Assembly (NCBI GenBank): GCA_036379355.1
Contig: DASVGV010000150.1
Span: 1 to 27,911 of the forward strand
Direction of reading: 5' to 3'
From: CAJCIY01 sp036379355
GTDB taxonomy: Bacteria; Actinomycetota; Actinomycetes; Mycobacteriales; CAJCIY01
Length of the DNA: 27,911 nt
Shown here: piece after piece, positions 1-8,104 of the stretch
How positions within the stretch are numbered: the stretch's first letter is position 1
Layout of the letters: each line of letters starts with the position of its first letter
Notes under the pieces: model-generated
Told to the model about the DNA's origin: nothing
Database searches by the model: none
Seen by the model: the letters and a program-made list of their open reading frames with translations, nothing else
Position numbers and translations under genes: made by a program

Positions 1-127
1 TCCCGGAGCCAGCGCCTTCGCTGGCGACCCGTGTCCCCGAGCCAGCGCCTTCGCTGGCGACCCGTGTCCCCGAGCCAGCGCCTTCGCTGGCGACCCGTGT
101 CCCCGAGCCAGCGCCTTCGCTGGCGAC
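1..127. repeat. Tandem 33-bp palindromic repeat array (left edge)
   Basis: Three identical 33-base units start at 6, 39 and 72. A fourth unit, starting at 105, keeps only its first 23 bases. Each unit holds a perfect 7-bp inverted repeat, GCCAGCG-CCTT-CGCTGGC, at 8-25, 41-58, 74-91 and 107-124. The five bases before the first unit match the end of another unit with one change, so the array probably continues to the left. It begins about 12 bases beyond the sufC stop codon. There is no T-run, so the units are not classical intrinsic terminators, though a row of GC-rich hairpins could slow polymerase or protect the 3' end of the suf messenger. The identity of the copies points to recent expansion. 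A REP-like mobile palindrome is another possible reading. Confidence 0.9.
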
Positions 128-138
128 TGTGTCGGACG

Positions 139-891
139 TCATGAGGCTGCGGGCGCAGGGCGGAAGCGCTCGTAGCCGGAGTCCTCCAGCACCTGGGCGA
201 GCTCGGGCCCACCCTCCTCGACGATCCGCCCGTCGACGAGGACGTGGACGAAGTCCGGAGCGATGTAGCGCAGGATCCGCGTGTAGTGGGTGATGACGAG
301 GGTGCCCGTCTCGCCGGTCTCCCGTACGCGGTTGACGCCCTGGCTCACGATCTTCAGCGCGTCGACGTCGAGACCGGAGTCGGTCTCGTCCAGAATCGCG
401 ATCTTCGGGCGGATCAGCTCGAGCTGAAGGATCTCGTGCCGCTTCTTCTCACCGCCGGAGAAGCCCTCGTTGACCGACCGGCCCGCGAACGCCGGGTCGA
501 TCTCCAGCTCCGCCATCGCGGCCTTCATCTCCTTGTTCCAGGCCAGGAGCTTCGGCGCCTCGCCGCGGATCTGGGTGACGCTGCTGCGGAGGAAGTTCGC
601 GACCGAGACGCCGGGCACCTCGACGGGGTACTGCATGGCGAGGAACAGCCCGGCCCGGGCCCGCTCGTCGACCGTCATCGCCAGCACGTCGACGCCGTCC
701 AGCGACACCGAGCCGCCGGTGATCGCGTACCGCGGGTGGCCCGCCACGGCGTACGCGAGCGTCGACTTCCCGGAGCCGTTCGGCCCCATGATCGCGTGCG
801 TCTCGCCGGCCCGCACCGTGAGGCTGAGGCCGCGCAGGATCTCGCGGTCCTCCACCGAGACGTGCAGGTCGTCGATCTGGAGTGTGGACAT
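139..891 (-). CDS. sufC: SufC, Fe-S cluster assembly ATPase
   Basis: Cytoplasmic ABC-type ATPase of the SufBCD scaffold, which builds iron-sulfur clusters; its ATP hydrolysis is thought to drive the conformational change in SufB-SufD. The 250-residue length is normal for the family. Visible motifs are Walker A GPNGSGKST at 36-44, Q-loop Gln87, the SufC-type signature SGGEKKR at 145-151, Walker B ending in Asp168-Glu169, the family-typical DETDSGLD, and switch His202. I chose the ATG at 891 because AAGGA at 903-907 lies upstream of it. An in-frame ATG at 903 would have its GAAGG directly abutting. Open frame continues upstream to 1083 but overlaps the ferredoxin gene and has no SufC similarity. 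It is the last suf gene visible; sufS and sufU would be expected beyond the left edge, past the hairpin array. Confidence 0.97.
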   Translation of the reverse strand: MSTLQIDDLHVSVEDREILRGLSLTVRAGETHAIMGPNGSGKSTLAYAVAGHPRYAITGGSVSLDGVDVLAMTVDERARAGLFLAMQYPVEVPGVSVANFLRSSVTQIRGEAPKLLAWNKEMKAAMAELEIDPAFAGRSVNEGFSGGEKKRHEILQLELIRPKIAILDETDSGLDVDALKIVSQGVNRVRETGETGTLVITHYTRILRYIAPDFVHVLVDGRIVEEGGPELAQVLEDSGYERFRPAPAAS

Positions 892-910
892 CGCGGAGCT
901 CATCCTTCGG

Positions 911-1231
911 CTACTCGGGTACGGAGACGAAGACGTCGTCGCCGTCGGTCTTGACGGGAAACGTGGCGACCGGGACGGTCGCGGGCAGGCCGGTGGGCTC
1001 GCCGGTCCGCAGGTCGAAGCGGCTGCCGTGCAGCCAGCATTCGACGGTGCAGTCCTCGACCTCGCCCTCGGAGAGGGAGACATCGGCGTGCGTGCACGTG
1101 TCGTGGACGGCGAAGAGCTCGCCGTTGCTGCGGGCCAGGCAGATCGGCGTGGCGCCGACGTCGACGCGCAGCGCGGTGTCGTCGGCGATGTCGCTGCCGC
1201 GCGCCACCCGGACCCACGTGCTGGTGGTCAC
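911..1231 (-). CDS. Rieske-type [2Fe-2S] ferredoxin in suf operon
   Basis: A 106-residue single-domain Rieske protein of the kind annotated as the ferredoxin subunit of non-heme iron oxygenases. The cluster ligands are visible as Cys46-x-His48 (CTH) and Cys65-x2-His68 (CWLH), followed by GSRFD as in bacterial Rieske ferredoxins. There are no membrane segments, so it should be cytoplasmic. It begins with GTG at 1231, which overlaps the sufD TGA by four bases (GTGA), so translation is probably coupled. No oxygenase gene is nearby. The position between sufD and sufC is common in actinobacteria, as I recall, and suggests electron transfer for or during Fe-S assembly rather than catabolism. That role is inference. 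Confidence 0.93.
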   Translation of the reverse strand: MTTSTWVRVARGSDIADDTALRVDVGATPICLARSNGELFAVHDTCTHADVSLSEGEVEDCTVECWLHGSRFDLRTGEPTGLPATVPVATFPVKTDGDDVFVSVPE

Positions 1232-2457
1232 CGCGCTCCCCCCCGTGCCGCGGCGGCCGGAACGGCCCTGCCCGCGTCGAGAAGGGCGTCGACGCGGTCG
1301 AGCAGCTTCGCCCGGAGCGGTTCGTCGTCGATCTTTCCCAGGACGTCGGCGAAGAACCCGCGGACGACCAGCCGCCGGGCCTCGTCCTCCGGGATGCCGC
1401 GGGCCATGCAGTAGAACAGCTGCTCGTCGTCGAAGCGCCCGGTGGCACTCGCATGCCCCGCACCGATGACCTCGCCGGTCTCGATCTCCAGGTTCGGCAC
1501 CGAGTCGGCGCGCGCCCCGTCGGTGAGCACCAGGTTCCGGTTCAGCTCGTAGGTGTCGGTGCCGTCGGCGCCCGGCCCGATGAACACGTCCCCCACCCAG
1601 ACGCTGTGAGCTCCCTCGCCCTGCAGCGCGCCCTTGTACAGCACGCGGCTGCGGCAGTGCGGCGGACCGTGGTCGATGAACAGCTGGTGCTCGTGGTGCC
1701 GGCCCGCGTCGGTGAGGAACAGGCCGGACAGCTCCGCGTCCCCGCCGGGACCCTCGTAGGTCACGGTCGGGGTGATGCGGATGAGGTCGCCGCCGAGGGT
1801 GACGACCACATGCCGGAGCCGGGCGTCACGACCGACCCGCACTGCCTGCCCCTCGGCGTGCACCGCGTCGCGGTCCTGCTCGTGCACGTCCACGAAGGTG
1901 AGGGTCGCGCCCTCGCCGAGGATGATCTCGGTGTTGCTGGCGCGGACGCCGGTTCCCGTGTGGTCGGCCACGACGGTGGCGCGAGCGTACGGGCCGAGGT
2001 CGACGACGAGATGGCCGTACGAGGTACCGGCCGCAGCCCGGATGTGGACGTGCACCGGCGCGGCCACCTCGGTCTCGGCCGGAACGTGCACGACCAGCGC
2101 GTCCTCCGCCGAGGCGTACGACAGCGCCGAGAGCTTGTCGGCCGGCGCCAGCACCGTGCCCACGCGGTCGTCGCTCATCGGCACCCACTCGACCTGGACG
2201 CCGTCGACGGGCTCGACCTCGACGTCGGCCTTCGAGTCCGCCGCCGGACCGGCCAGCAGGCCGCCGAGGCGGGCGAGCGGCGTGAAGCGCCACTCCTCCT
2301 CCCGGCCGGTGGGGTCGGGGAAGGTGGCCGGGTCCTGCGACGTCGGCCGCTGCGACCGGCTCGCCAGCGGCGCGCCGGGACCACCGTGCGGCGCGTGCTT
2401 CGTCTCCCCCGGCGCGACCGTCACGGTCGTACGCGGGGCTGCTTCCGGCACTGCCAT
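1228..2457 (-). CDS. sufD: SufD, Fe-S cluster assembly scaffold subunit
   Basis: 409-residue partner of SufB in the SufBC2D complex, acting in the cytoplasm in cluster assembly and iron entry. The C-terminal half has the SufB/SufD beta-helix fold signature. This includes GAGHASATGRFDDEQLFY, with the conserved His that corresponds to a functional histidine in E. coli SufD, followed by CMARGIPEDEARRLVVRGFF, which parallels the SufB ending. The N-terminal ~60 residues are Pro/Ala rich and variable. The REEEWRFTPL segment typical of SufD N-termini follows. The ATG at 2457 shares its A with the sufB TGA (TGATG), and the 3' end overlaps the ferredoxin gene, so the three are probably translationally coupled. 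Confidence 0.96.
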   Translation of the reverse strand: MAVPEAAPRTTVTVAPGETKHAPHGGPGAPLASRSQRPTSQDPATFPDPTGREEEWRFTPLARLGGLLAGPAADSKADVEVEPVDGVQVEWVPMSDDRVGTVLAPADKLSALSYASAEDALVVHVPAETEVAAPVHVHIRAAAGTSYGHLVVDLGPYARATVVADHTGTGVRASNTEIILGEGATLTFVDVHEQDRDAVHAEGQAVRVGRDARLRHVVVTLGGDLIRITPTVTYEGPGGDAELSGLFLTDAGRHHEHQLFIDHGPPHCRSRVLYKGALQGEGAHSVWVGDVFIGPGADGTDTYELNRNLVLTDGARADSVPNLEIETGEVIGAGHASATGRFDDEQLFYCMARGIPEDEARRLVVRGFFADVLGKIDDEPLRAKLLDRVDALLDAGRAVPAAAARGGAR

Positions 2458-3881
2458 CAGCCGACTGCACCTTCCATCTGCAGCTCGATGAGCCGGTTGA
2501 GCTCGAGGGCGTACTCCATGGGCAGCTCACGCGCGATCGGCTCGACGAATCCTCGGACGATCATGGCCATCGCCTCGTCCTCGGGCAGGCCGCGGCTCAT
2601 CAGGTAGAAGAGCTGGTCGGCGCCGATCTTGCTGACGGTCGCCTCGTGGCCCATCGACGCGTCGTCCTCGCGGACGTCGACGTACGGGTAGGTGTCGCTG
2701 CGGCTGATCTGGTCGACCAGCAGCGCGTCGCACTTCACCGTCGACTTGGCGTCGACCGCGCCCTCGTTGATCTGCACGAGACCGCGGTAGGAGGACCGGC
2801 CGCCGTTGCGGGCGACCGACTTGGAGATGATCTGGGAGCTGGTGTGCGGCGCGGCGTGGACCATCTTGGCCCCGGCGTCCTGGTGCTGGCCCTCCCCCGC
2901 GAACGCCACCGACAGCGTCTCGCCGTACGCGTGCTCGCCGAGCAGGTAGCAGGCGGGGTACTTCATGGTGACCTTGGACCCGATGTTGCCGTCGATCCAC
3001 TCCATCCGGCCGCCGGCGGCGACGGTCGTCCGCTTGGTCACCAGGTTGTAGACGTTGTTGGACCAGTTCTGGATCGTCGTGTAGCGGACGTGCGCGTCCT
3101 TCTTCACCACGATCTCGACGACCGCCGAGTGCAGCGAGTCGCTGGTGTAGATGGGAGCGGTGCAGCCCTCCACGTAGTGCACGGACGAGCCCTCGTCGGC
3201 GATGATCAGCGTGCGCTCGAACTGGCCCATGTTCTCGGTGTTGATCCGGAAGTACGCCTGGAGCGGGATCTCGACCTTGATGCCTTTCGGCACGTAGATG
3301 AACGAGCCGCCCGACCACACCGCGGTGTTGAGCGACGCGAACTTGTTGTCCCCGGCGGGGATGACGGTGCCGAAGTACTCCCGGAACAGCTCCTCGTACT
3401 CGCGCAGGCCCGTGTCGGTGTCGACGAAGATCACGCCCTGCTGCTCGAGGTCCTCCCGGATCTGGTGGTAGACCACCTCGGACTCGTACTGCGCCGCGAC
3501 GCCGGCGATGAGGCGCTGCTTCTCCGCCTCGGGGATGCCGAGCCTGTCGTACGTGTTCTTGATGTCCGCCGGCAGCTCGTCCCAGGACGCGGCCTGCTTC
3601 TCGGTGGATCGGACGAAGTACTTGATGTTCTCGAAGTCGATGCCCGACAGGTCGGCTCCCCAGGTCGGCATCGGCTTCTTGCTGAACAGCCGCAGTGCCT
3701 TGAGACGGTTGGCGAGCATCCATTCGGGCTCGCTCTTCTTCGCGCTGATGTCACGCACGACGTCCTCGGACAGGCCGCGCCGGGCGGCCGCGCCGGCGAC
3801 GTCGGAGTCCGCCCAGCCGAACTTGTACGCACCCAGCTGCTCGAGCTGTGCGGCCTGGGTGATTTCGGGAGTTGTCGTCAT
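2457..3881 (-). CDS. sufB: SufB, Fe-S cluster assembly scaffold subunit
   Basis: 474 residues, the normal length for SufB, the subunit on which the nascent Fe-S cluster is assembled. Highly conserved blocks are visible: the N-terminal YKFGW and KKSEPEWM segments, NTAVWSGGSFIYVPKG, the region VHYVEGCTAP with its Cys, KYPACYLLGEHAYGE, and the C-terminal ATVSKIGADQLFYLMSRGL. The start is the ATG at 3881. It has an AGAGGA ribosome-binding site just upstream (3887-3892) and overlaps the sufR TGA as ATGA. The frame stays open far upstream, but that stretch lies inside sufR and has no SufB similarity. This is the first structural gene after the regulator. Confidence 0.98.
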   Translation of the reverse strand: MTTTPEITQAAQLEQLGAYKFGWADSDVAGAAARRGLSEDVVRDISAKKSEPEWMLANRLKALRLFSKKPMPTWGADLSGIDFENIKYFVRSTEKQAASWDELPADIKNTYDRLGIPEAEKQRLIAGVAAQYESEVVYHQIREDLEQQGVIFVDTDTGLREYEELFREYFGTVIPAGDNKFASLNTAVWSGGSFIYVPKGIKVEIPLQAYFRINTENMGQFERTLIIADEGSSVHYVEGCTAPIYTSDSLHSAVVEIVVKKDAHVRYTTIQNWSNNVYNLVTKRTTVAAGGRMEWIDGNIGSKVTMKYPACYLLGEHAYGETLSVAFAGEGQHQDAGAKMVHAAPHTSSQIISKSVARNGGRSSYRGLVQINEGAVDAKSTVKCDALLVDQISRSDTYPYVDVREDDASMGHEATVSKIGADQLFYLMSRGLPEDEAMAMIVRGFVEPIARELPMEYALELNRLIELQMEGAVG

Positions 3882-4597
3882 GCCTGTCCTCTTCGCGATG
3901 CGGTGGTGCGGGCTGTCGATCCGCCGGGAACGGCGGGGATGGAGGCGCCGCCGGGGACGGCGGGAATGTGAGTCGTGCAGACGCCGTCGCCGTGGGCGAT
4001 CGTCGCCAGCCGTTGGACGTGCTGGCCGAGCAGGACGGAGAACGCGGCGGTCTCCGCCTCGCACAGCTGCGGGAAGCGCGCGGCAACCCCCGCGACCGGG
4101 CAGTGGTGCTGGCAGATCTGGGCGCCGGTCGGCACCTCGTGCACCGTCGCGGCGTACCCGTCCGAGGTCAGCGCCTGGGCGAGCGCGGCTGTTCCCCCGC
4201 GGGGCACCTCGCGTGCGTAGCGCACGCGCAGGTCGTCGGCACGTGCCGCGGCGAAGTCCTCCAGCGAGCCGAGCCCGTCGAGGAACGCGAGGGCGTCGAC
4301 GGCGAGCGCGTCGTAGGCGTGCTGTGCCCGGGCGTGCCCCCCGTCGGTCAGTGCGTAGACGCGCGCCGGCCGCCCCCGGCCACGGCTGCGCCGGCCGCGA
4401 GGCTCCGTGCCGACCAGGGTTCCGTCCGCGACCATGGCGTCGAGGTGCCGGCGAACCCCGGCCGTGGTGAGACCGAGTCGCGCCGCGAGGGCGGCGGCCG
4501 TGGCCGGGCCCTCGGACAGCAGCAGCCGCAGCACGCGCTCGCGCGTGCCCTCCGCGCGGACGGGCAAGGCCTCGTCGACGCTGACTGCGGATTTCAC
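3878..4597 (-). CDS. sufR: SufR-type iron-sulfur transcriptional regulator
   Basis: 239-residue winged-helix repressor expected to control the downstream suf genes. The N-terminal DNA-binding domain spans roughly residues 17-84, with RERVLRLL, the recognition helix TTAGVRRHLDAM and a basic wing ending GRGRPARVYALT. Cysteines 162, 166 and 179 (C-x3-C-x12-C, in CQHHCP and QLCEAE) are the conserved cluster-ligand set; Cys207 in GDGVCTTH is a further conserved cysteine. Start: GTG at 4597, the first codon after a region with no Shine-Dalgarno; no earlier in-frame start is better. The stop overlaps sufB as ATGA. The C terminus carries a direct repeat of IPAVPGG (211-217 and 220-226), a local oddity. 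Loss of the cluster would be expected to derepress suf; this follows from the family. Confidence 0.94.
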   Translation of the reverse strand: MKSAVSVDEALPVRAEGTRERVLRLLLSEGPATAAALAARLGLTTAGVRRHLDAMVADGTLVGTEPRGRRSRGRGRPARVYALTDGGHARAQHAYDALAVDALAFLDGLGSLEDFAAARADDLRVRYAREVPRGGTAALAQALTSDGYAATVHEVPTGAQICQHHCPVAGVAARFPQLCEAETAAFSVLLGQHVQRLATIAHGDGVCTTHIPAVPGGASIPAVPGGSTARTTASRRGQA

Positions 4598-4620
4598 AAC
4601 ACCATTGTTGCGTAATTGTG
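4595..4620. promoter_or_regulatory. Probable SufR operator at the sufR start
   Basis: A perfect 14-bp palindrome, CAAC-ACCATT-GTTG, lies at 4597-4610; its inner arms extend to CAACA/TGTTG. It begins at the first base of the sufR GTG codon. A wider inverted repeat, CACAA at 4595-4599 and TTGTG at 4616-4620, encloses it. CAAC-N6-GTTG is, from memory, the operator form reported for Streptomyces SufR. The minus-strand hexamer CACAAT at 4620-4615 could serve as a weak -10 box, which would place the transcript start inside the palindrome and make sufR nearly leaderless. A bound repressor there would block initiation. The -10 assignment is tentative. Confidence 0.7.
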
Positions 4621-4685
4621 CCCCGCGGTCGACACCGGGGGGCTTCCGGCGAGCCCCCGCCGAGGCCTCCTGCGATGCTCTGCCC
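4598..4685. promoter_or_regulatory. Divergent intergenic region, sufR / acetyltransferase
   Basis: This 88-base gap must carry both promoters. For the plus-strand cassette the only -10-like hexamer I see is GATGCT at 4674-4679, six bases before the GTG at 4686. There is no Shine-Dalgarno in front of that GTG, which would fit a leaderless transcript. No convincing -35 element is visible for either direction. Because the gap is short, SufR bound at 4597-4610 might also affect the plus-strand genes. Confidence 0.4.
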
Positions 4686-5467
4686 GTGACCAACCAGGTC
4701 CTGGTGACGCGCAGCACGCTGGTCGCCGATCTCACCCGGCTCGGGCTGGGCTGGGGAAACGTCGTCTGCGTGCACTCTGCATTGACCTCGTTGGGCACCG
4801 TCTGCGGGGGCCCGGTCGCCGTGGTGCAGGCACTGTTGGACGTCGTCGGGCGGCACGGCACCGTCCTGGTCCCGACCCACACGCCGGGCAACAGCGACCC
4901 GTCGCGATGGAGCCACCCCGCCGTCCCCGCCGAGTGGTGGCCGCAGATTCGGGCCGAGCAGCCCGGCTTCCACCCGCGGATGACCCCGTCGGAGCACATG
5001 GGCGCCGTCGCCGAGCTGGTCCGCACCTGGCCGGGGGCGAAGCGCAGCGACCACCCGCAGGTGTCGTTCGCGGCCGTCGGCGACCGCGCCGAGGAGATGA
5101 CCGCACGGCACAAGCTCGCCCCGGCCTTCGGCGACGCCACCCCGGTGGGTCGGCTGACCGCGGCCGGGGGGCGGGTGCTCCTGCTCGGCGTCGGGTACGA
5201 CACGGCATCGGTGTTCCACGTCGCCGAGCAGCGGACCGGCCGGGCGACGACCGTCGAGCACGGGGCCGCGACCCAGGCGGAGGGAAACCGCCGGTGGGTC
5301 ACCTGGACCGATCTCGACCACGATGCGACCGGGTTCGACGAGCTGGGCGCGGCCTTCGAGCAGACCGGGGCGGTGTCCGTCGGCCGGGTCGGCGCCGGGG
5401 TGGCCCGCCTCTTCCGGGCCGCCGAAGCTGTCGCCTTCGCCGAGCGCTGGCTCACCGAGCACCGGCC

Positions 5468-5471
<4 letters not shown>
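4686..5471 (+). CDS. AAC(3)-family N-acetyltransferase
   Basis: 261 residues, matching the usual length of the Antibiotic_NAT (aminoglycoside 3-N-acetyltransferase / YokD) family, which transfers acetyl from acetyl-CoA to amines. Family landmarks are VHSALTSLG near the N terminus, GTVLVPTHT, HPRMTPSEHMG, the SDHPQVSFAAVG block, FGDATPVGRL, and VLLLGVGYDTASVFHVAE, with the His and Glu that the family keeps at the active site. The GTG at 4686 is chosen because recognisable family sequence begins right after it; the open frame extends to 4407 but there lies antisense to sufR. The stop overlaps the next gene as GTGA. Family membership is clear. The substrate is not: many members do not acetylate aminoglycosides, so resistance should not be assumed. 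Confidence 0.88.
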
Positions 5472-6363
<892 letters not shown>

Positions 6364-6367
<4 letters not shown>

Positions 6368-7116
6368 CCGTCGCCCGGCCCCCGGCCCGACCCGCCCCGT
6401 GGGGTGCGATCCTCGCGGCGCAGACCGGCATGGAACTGCGTCTCACCCTGCGGCGCGGCGAGTCCCTGCTGCTCACCCTCGCGATTCCCCTGGCGCTGCT
6501 GGGCTTCTTCGCCGCCGTCCACGTACCCGGAGCCGGCATCGAGTTCCTTGTCCCCGGCATCCTCGCCCTGGCGGTCATGTCGACCGCCTTCACCGGGCAG
6601 GCCATCGCGACCGGCTTCGAACGCTCGTACGGCGTGCTGGCCCGGCTGGGCACCACCCCACTGACGCGGCCGTTGCTCCTGACGGCGAAGACGCTCGGTG
6701 TCGTCGCCGTCGAGGTCGTCCAGGCAGCCCTGCTCGTCGGCCTGGGGCTGCTGCTCGGCTGGCATCCGCACGGCAACGCGGGAACGGCGATCCTCCTGCT
6801 GGTCGTCGGGACGGCGGCGTTCAGCGGCCTCGGCCTGCTGATGGCGGGAACCCTGCGGGCCGAGGCGACGCTGGCCGCCGCCAACGGCGTCTACCTGGTG
6901 CTCCTGCTGCTCGGCGGGGTGGTCTTCCCGCTGGACCGGCTGCCCGGCTGGCTCCAGGCGATCGCCGAGCAGCTGCCGACGGCCGCACTGTCCGACGGTT
7001 TGCGGACCGCGCTCGGCCACGGCAGCGGGTTCCCCGTCCATGGGTTCCTGGTCCTCGTCGGCTGGACCGTCGTCGGCATCGCCGCCGCCGCAGGGACGTT
7101 CCGCTGGCAGGCGTGA
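6364..7116 (+). CDS. ABC-2 type exporter permease
   Basis: 250 residues with about six hydrophobic membrane spans, starting with LLLTLAIPLALLGFFAAV after a short basic N terminus, as in DrrB/ABC-2 permeases. The segment EFLVPGILALAVMSTAFTG and the following FERSYGVLARLGTTPL, with its basic amphipathic stretch, match the coupling region of this family. The GTG at 6364 overlaps the ATPase stop (GTGA). It forms the membrane channel for the ATPase encoded just upstream. It is followed after 31 bases by ctaA on the same strand. Confidence 0.9.
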
Positions 7117-7147
7117 TCGCGGGCGCCCGCCGTACCCTGGTCCGGCC

Positions 7148-8098
7148 ATGACGACGACCGACCCCGGTCCGGCTATCACTGCGACCGTTCCGGCGACCCC
7201 TGTCGCGCTCTGGGCCGCGCTCTGGCGGCCGAGCGTCCGCACCACCCGACGGGTGGCCGTCGTCGTGGCCGGCCTGCTGGGACTGCTGGTGGTGACCGGC
7301 GCGGTCGTCCGGCTCACCGGCTCCGGGCTCGGCTGCCCGACCTGGCCGGCCTGCCACGCGGACTCGATCAACAGCGGGCTGACGTTCCACGGAGTGATCG
7401 AGTTCGGGAACCGGGTCCTGACCGTGGGCATCTTCCTGGCCGGGATCATCGTCCTCGCGCTGGTCGTCTGGCGGGCCCGGCGCCGCGACTGCTACCTGCT
7501 GGTGGGCAGCCTGTTCGCGGGGTACCTCGCGGAGGCAGTTCTCGGGGGGCTCACGGTCCTGACCCACCTGAACCCGCTGCTCGTCGCCGCCCATCTGCTG
7601 CTCGCGCTGGGGCTGCTGTGGTCGGCCCTGGAGGTCTGGAACCGGCTCGGCCGCGTCCCCGGCGCCGCCGGGACCCTGCGGGTACGGAACGAGGTGCGCT
7701 GGCTCTCCCGCGGGCTCGTCGCCGGGGCGGCCGCGATCATCGTGGTCGGCACCCTCGTGACCGGCACCGGCCCCTGGGCCGGCAGCCGGGTCGACAACCG
7801 CCTGCCGTTCAACCGCCGGGCCATCACGCAGCTGCACAGCGATCTCGTCCTGGTGATCGCCGGCGCCGTCGTCGTGCTGTGGGTCCTGCTGCGGATGCTG
7901 GACGCTCCCGCGGACATCCGCCGCCGGTCGTCGTGGGTGCTCGGACTGCTCGTCGTGCAGGCCGCGATCGGGTTCACCCAGTACGCCACCGGACTGCCGG
8001 GCTGGCTGATCGGGTTCCACGTCGCCGGCGCGACCGCCTTCTGGGCCGCATGCCTGCTGCTCAGCCTGTCGCTGACCGGCCGCCCCCGCCTGCAGTAG
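7148..8098 (+). CDS. ctaA: Heme A synthase (CtaA/COX15)
   Basis: 316-residue polytopic membrane protein that oxidises the C8 methyl of heme O to give heme A for aa3-type cytochrome oxidase. The conserved extracytoplasmic cysteine pair is present as Cys63 and Cys69 in GCPTWPACH. Heme-ligand histidine contexts are visible: FHGVIEFGNR, VAAHLLLAL, QLHSDLVL and GFHVAGA, spread over about eight hydrophobic spans. The ATG at 7148 has no strong ribosome-binding site. A TACCCT hexamer at 7133-7138 could make a near-leaderless transcript, but readthrough from the exporter genes is equally possible. It ends six bases from the convergent ctaB. Confidence 0.95.
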   Translation: MTTTDPGPAITATVPATPVALWAALWRPSVRTTRRVAVVVAGLLGLLVVTGAVVRLTGSGLGCPTWPACHADSINSGLTFHGVIEFGNRVLTVGIFLAGIIVLALVVWRARRRDCYLLVGSLFAGYLAEAVLGGLTVLTHLNPLLVAAHLLLALGLLWSALEVWNRLGRVPGAAGTLRVRNEVRWLSRGLVAGAAAIIVVGTLVTGTGPWAGSRVDNRLPFNRRAITQLHSDLVLVIAGAVVVLWVLLRMLDAPADIRRRSSWVLGLLVVQAAIGFTQYATGLPGWLIGFHVAGATAFWAACLLLSLSLTGRPRLQ

Positions 8099-8104
8099 CG
8101 AGGC

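Noticed and set aside
1..127. CRISPR array
   Set aside because: Successive units are identical along their whole 33 bases with no unique spacers, and no cas gene is nearby.
3..288. Plus-strand protein with repeated EPAPSLATRVP
   Set aside because: The frame is open only because the unit length is a multiple of three and GC is high. It continues antisense into sufC with no start or ribosome-binding site and low-complexity Arg-rich sequence.
892..1083. Longer SufC starting upstream
   Set aside because: The extension overlaps the Rieske ferredoxin gene in another frame and has no SufC similarity. Recognisable SufC begins at 891.
1453..2607. Plus-strand open frame opposite sufD
   Set aside because: It is a shadow of the well-supported sufD and sufB genes, with no recognisable domain.
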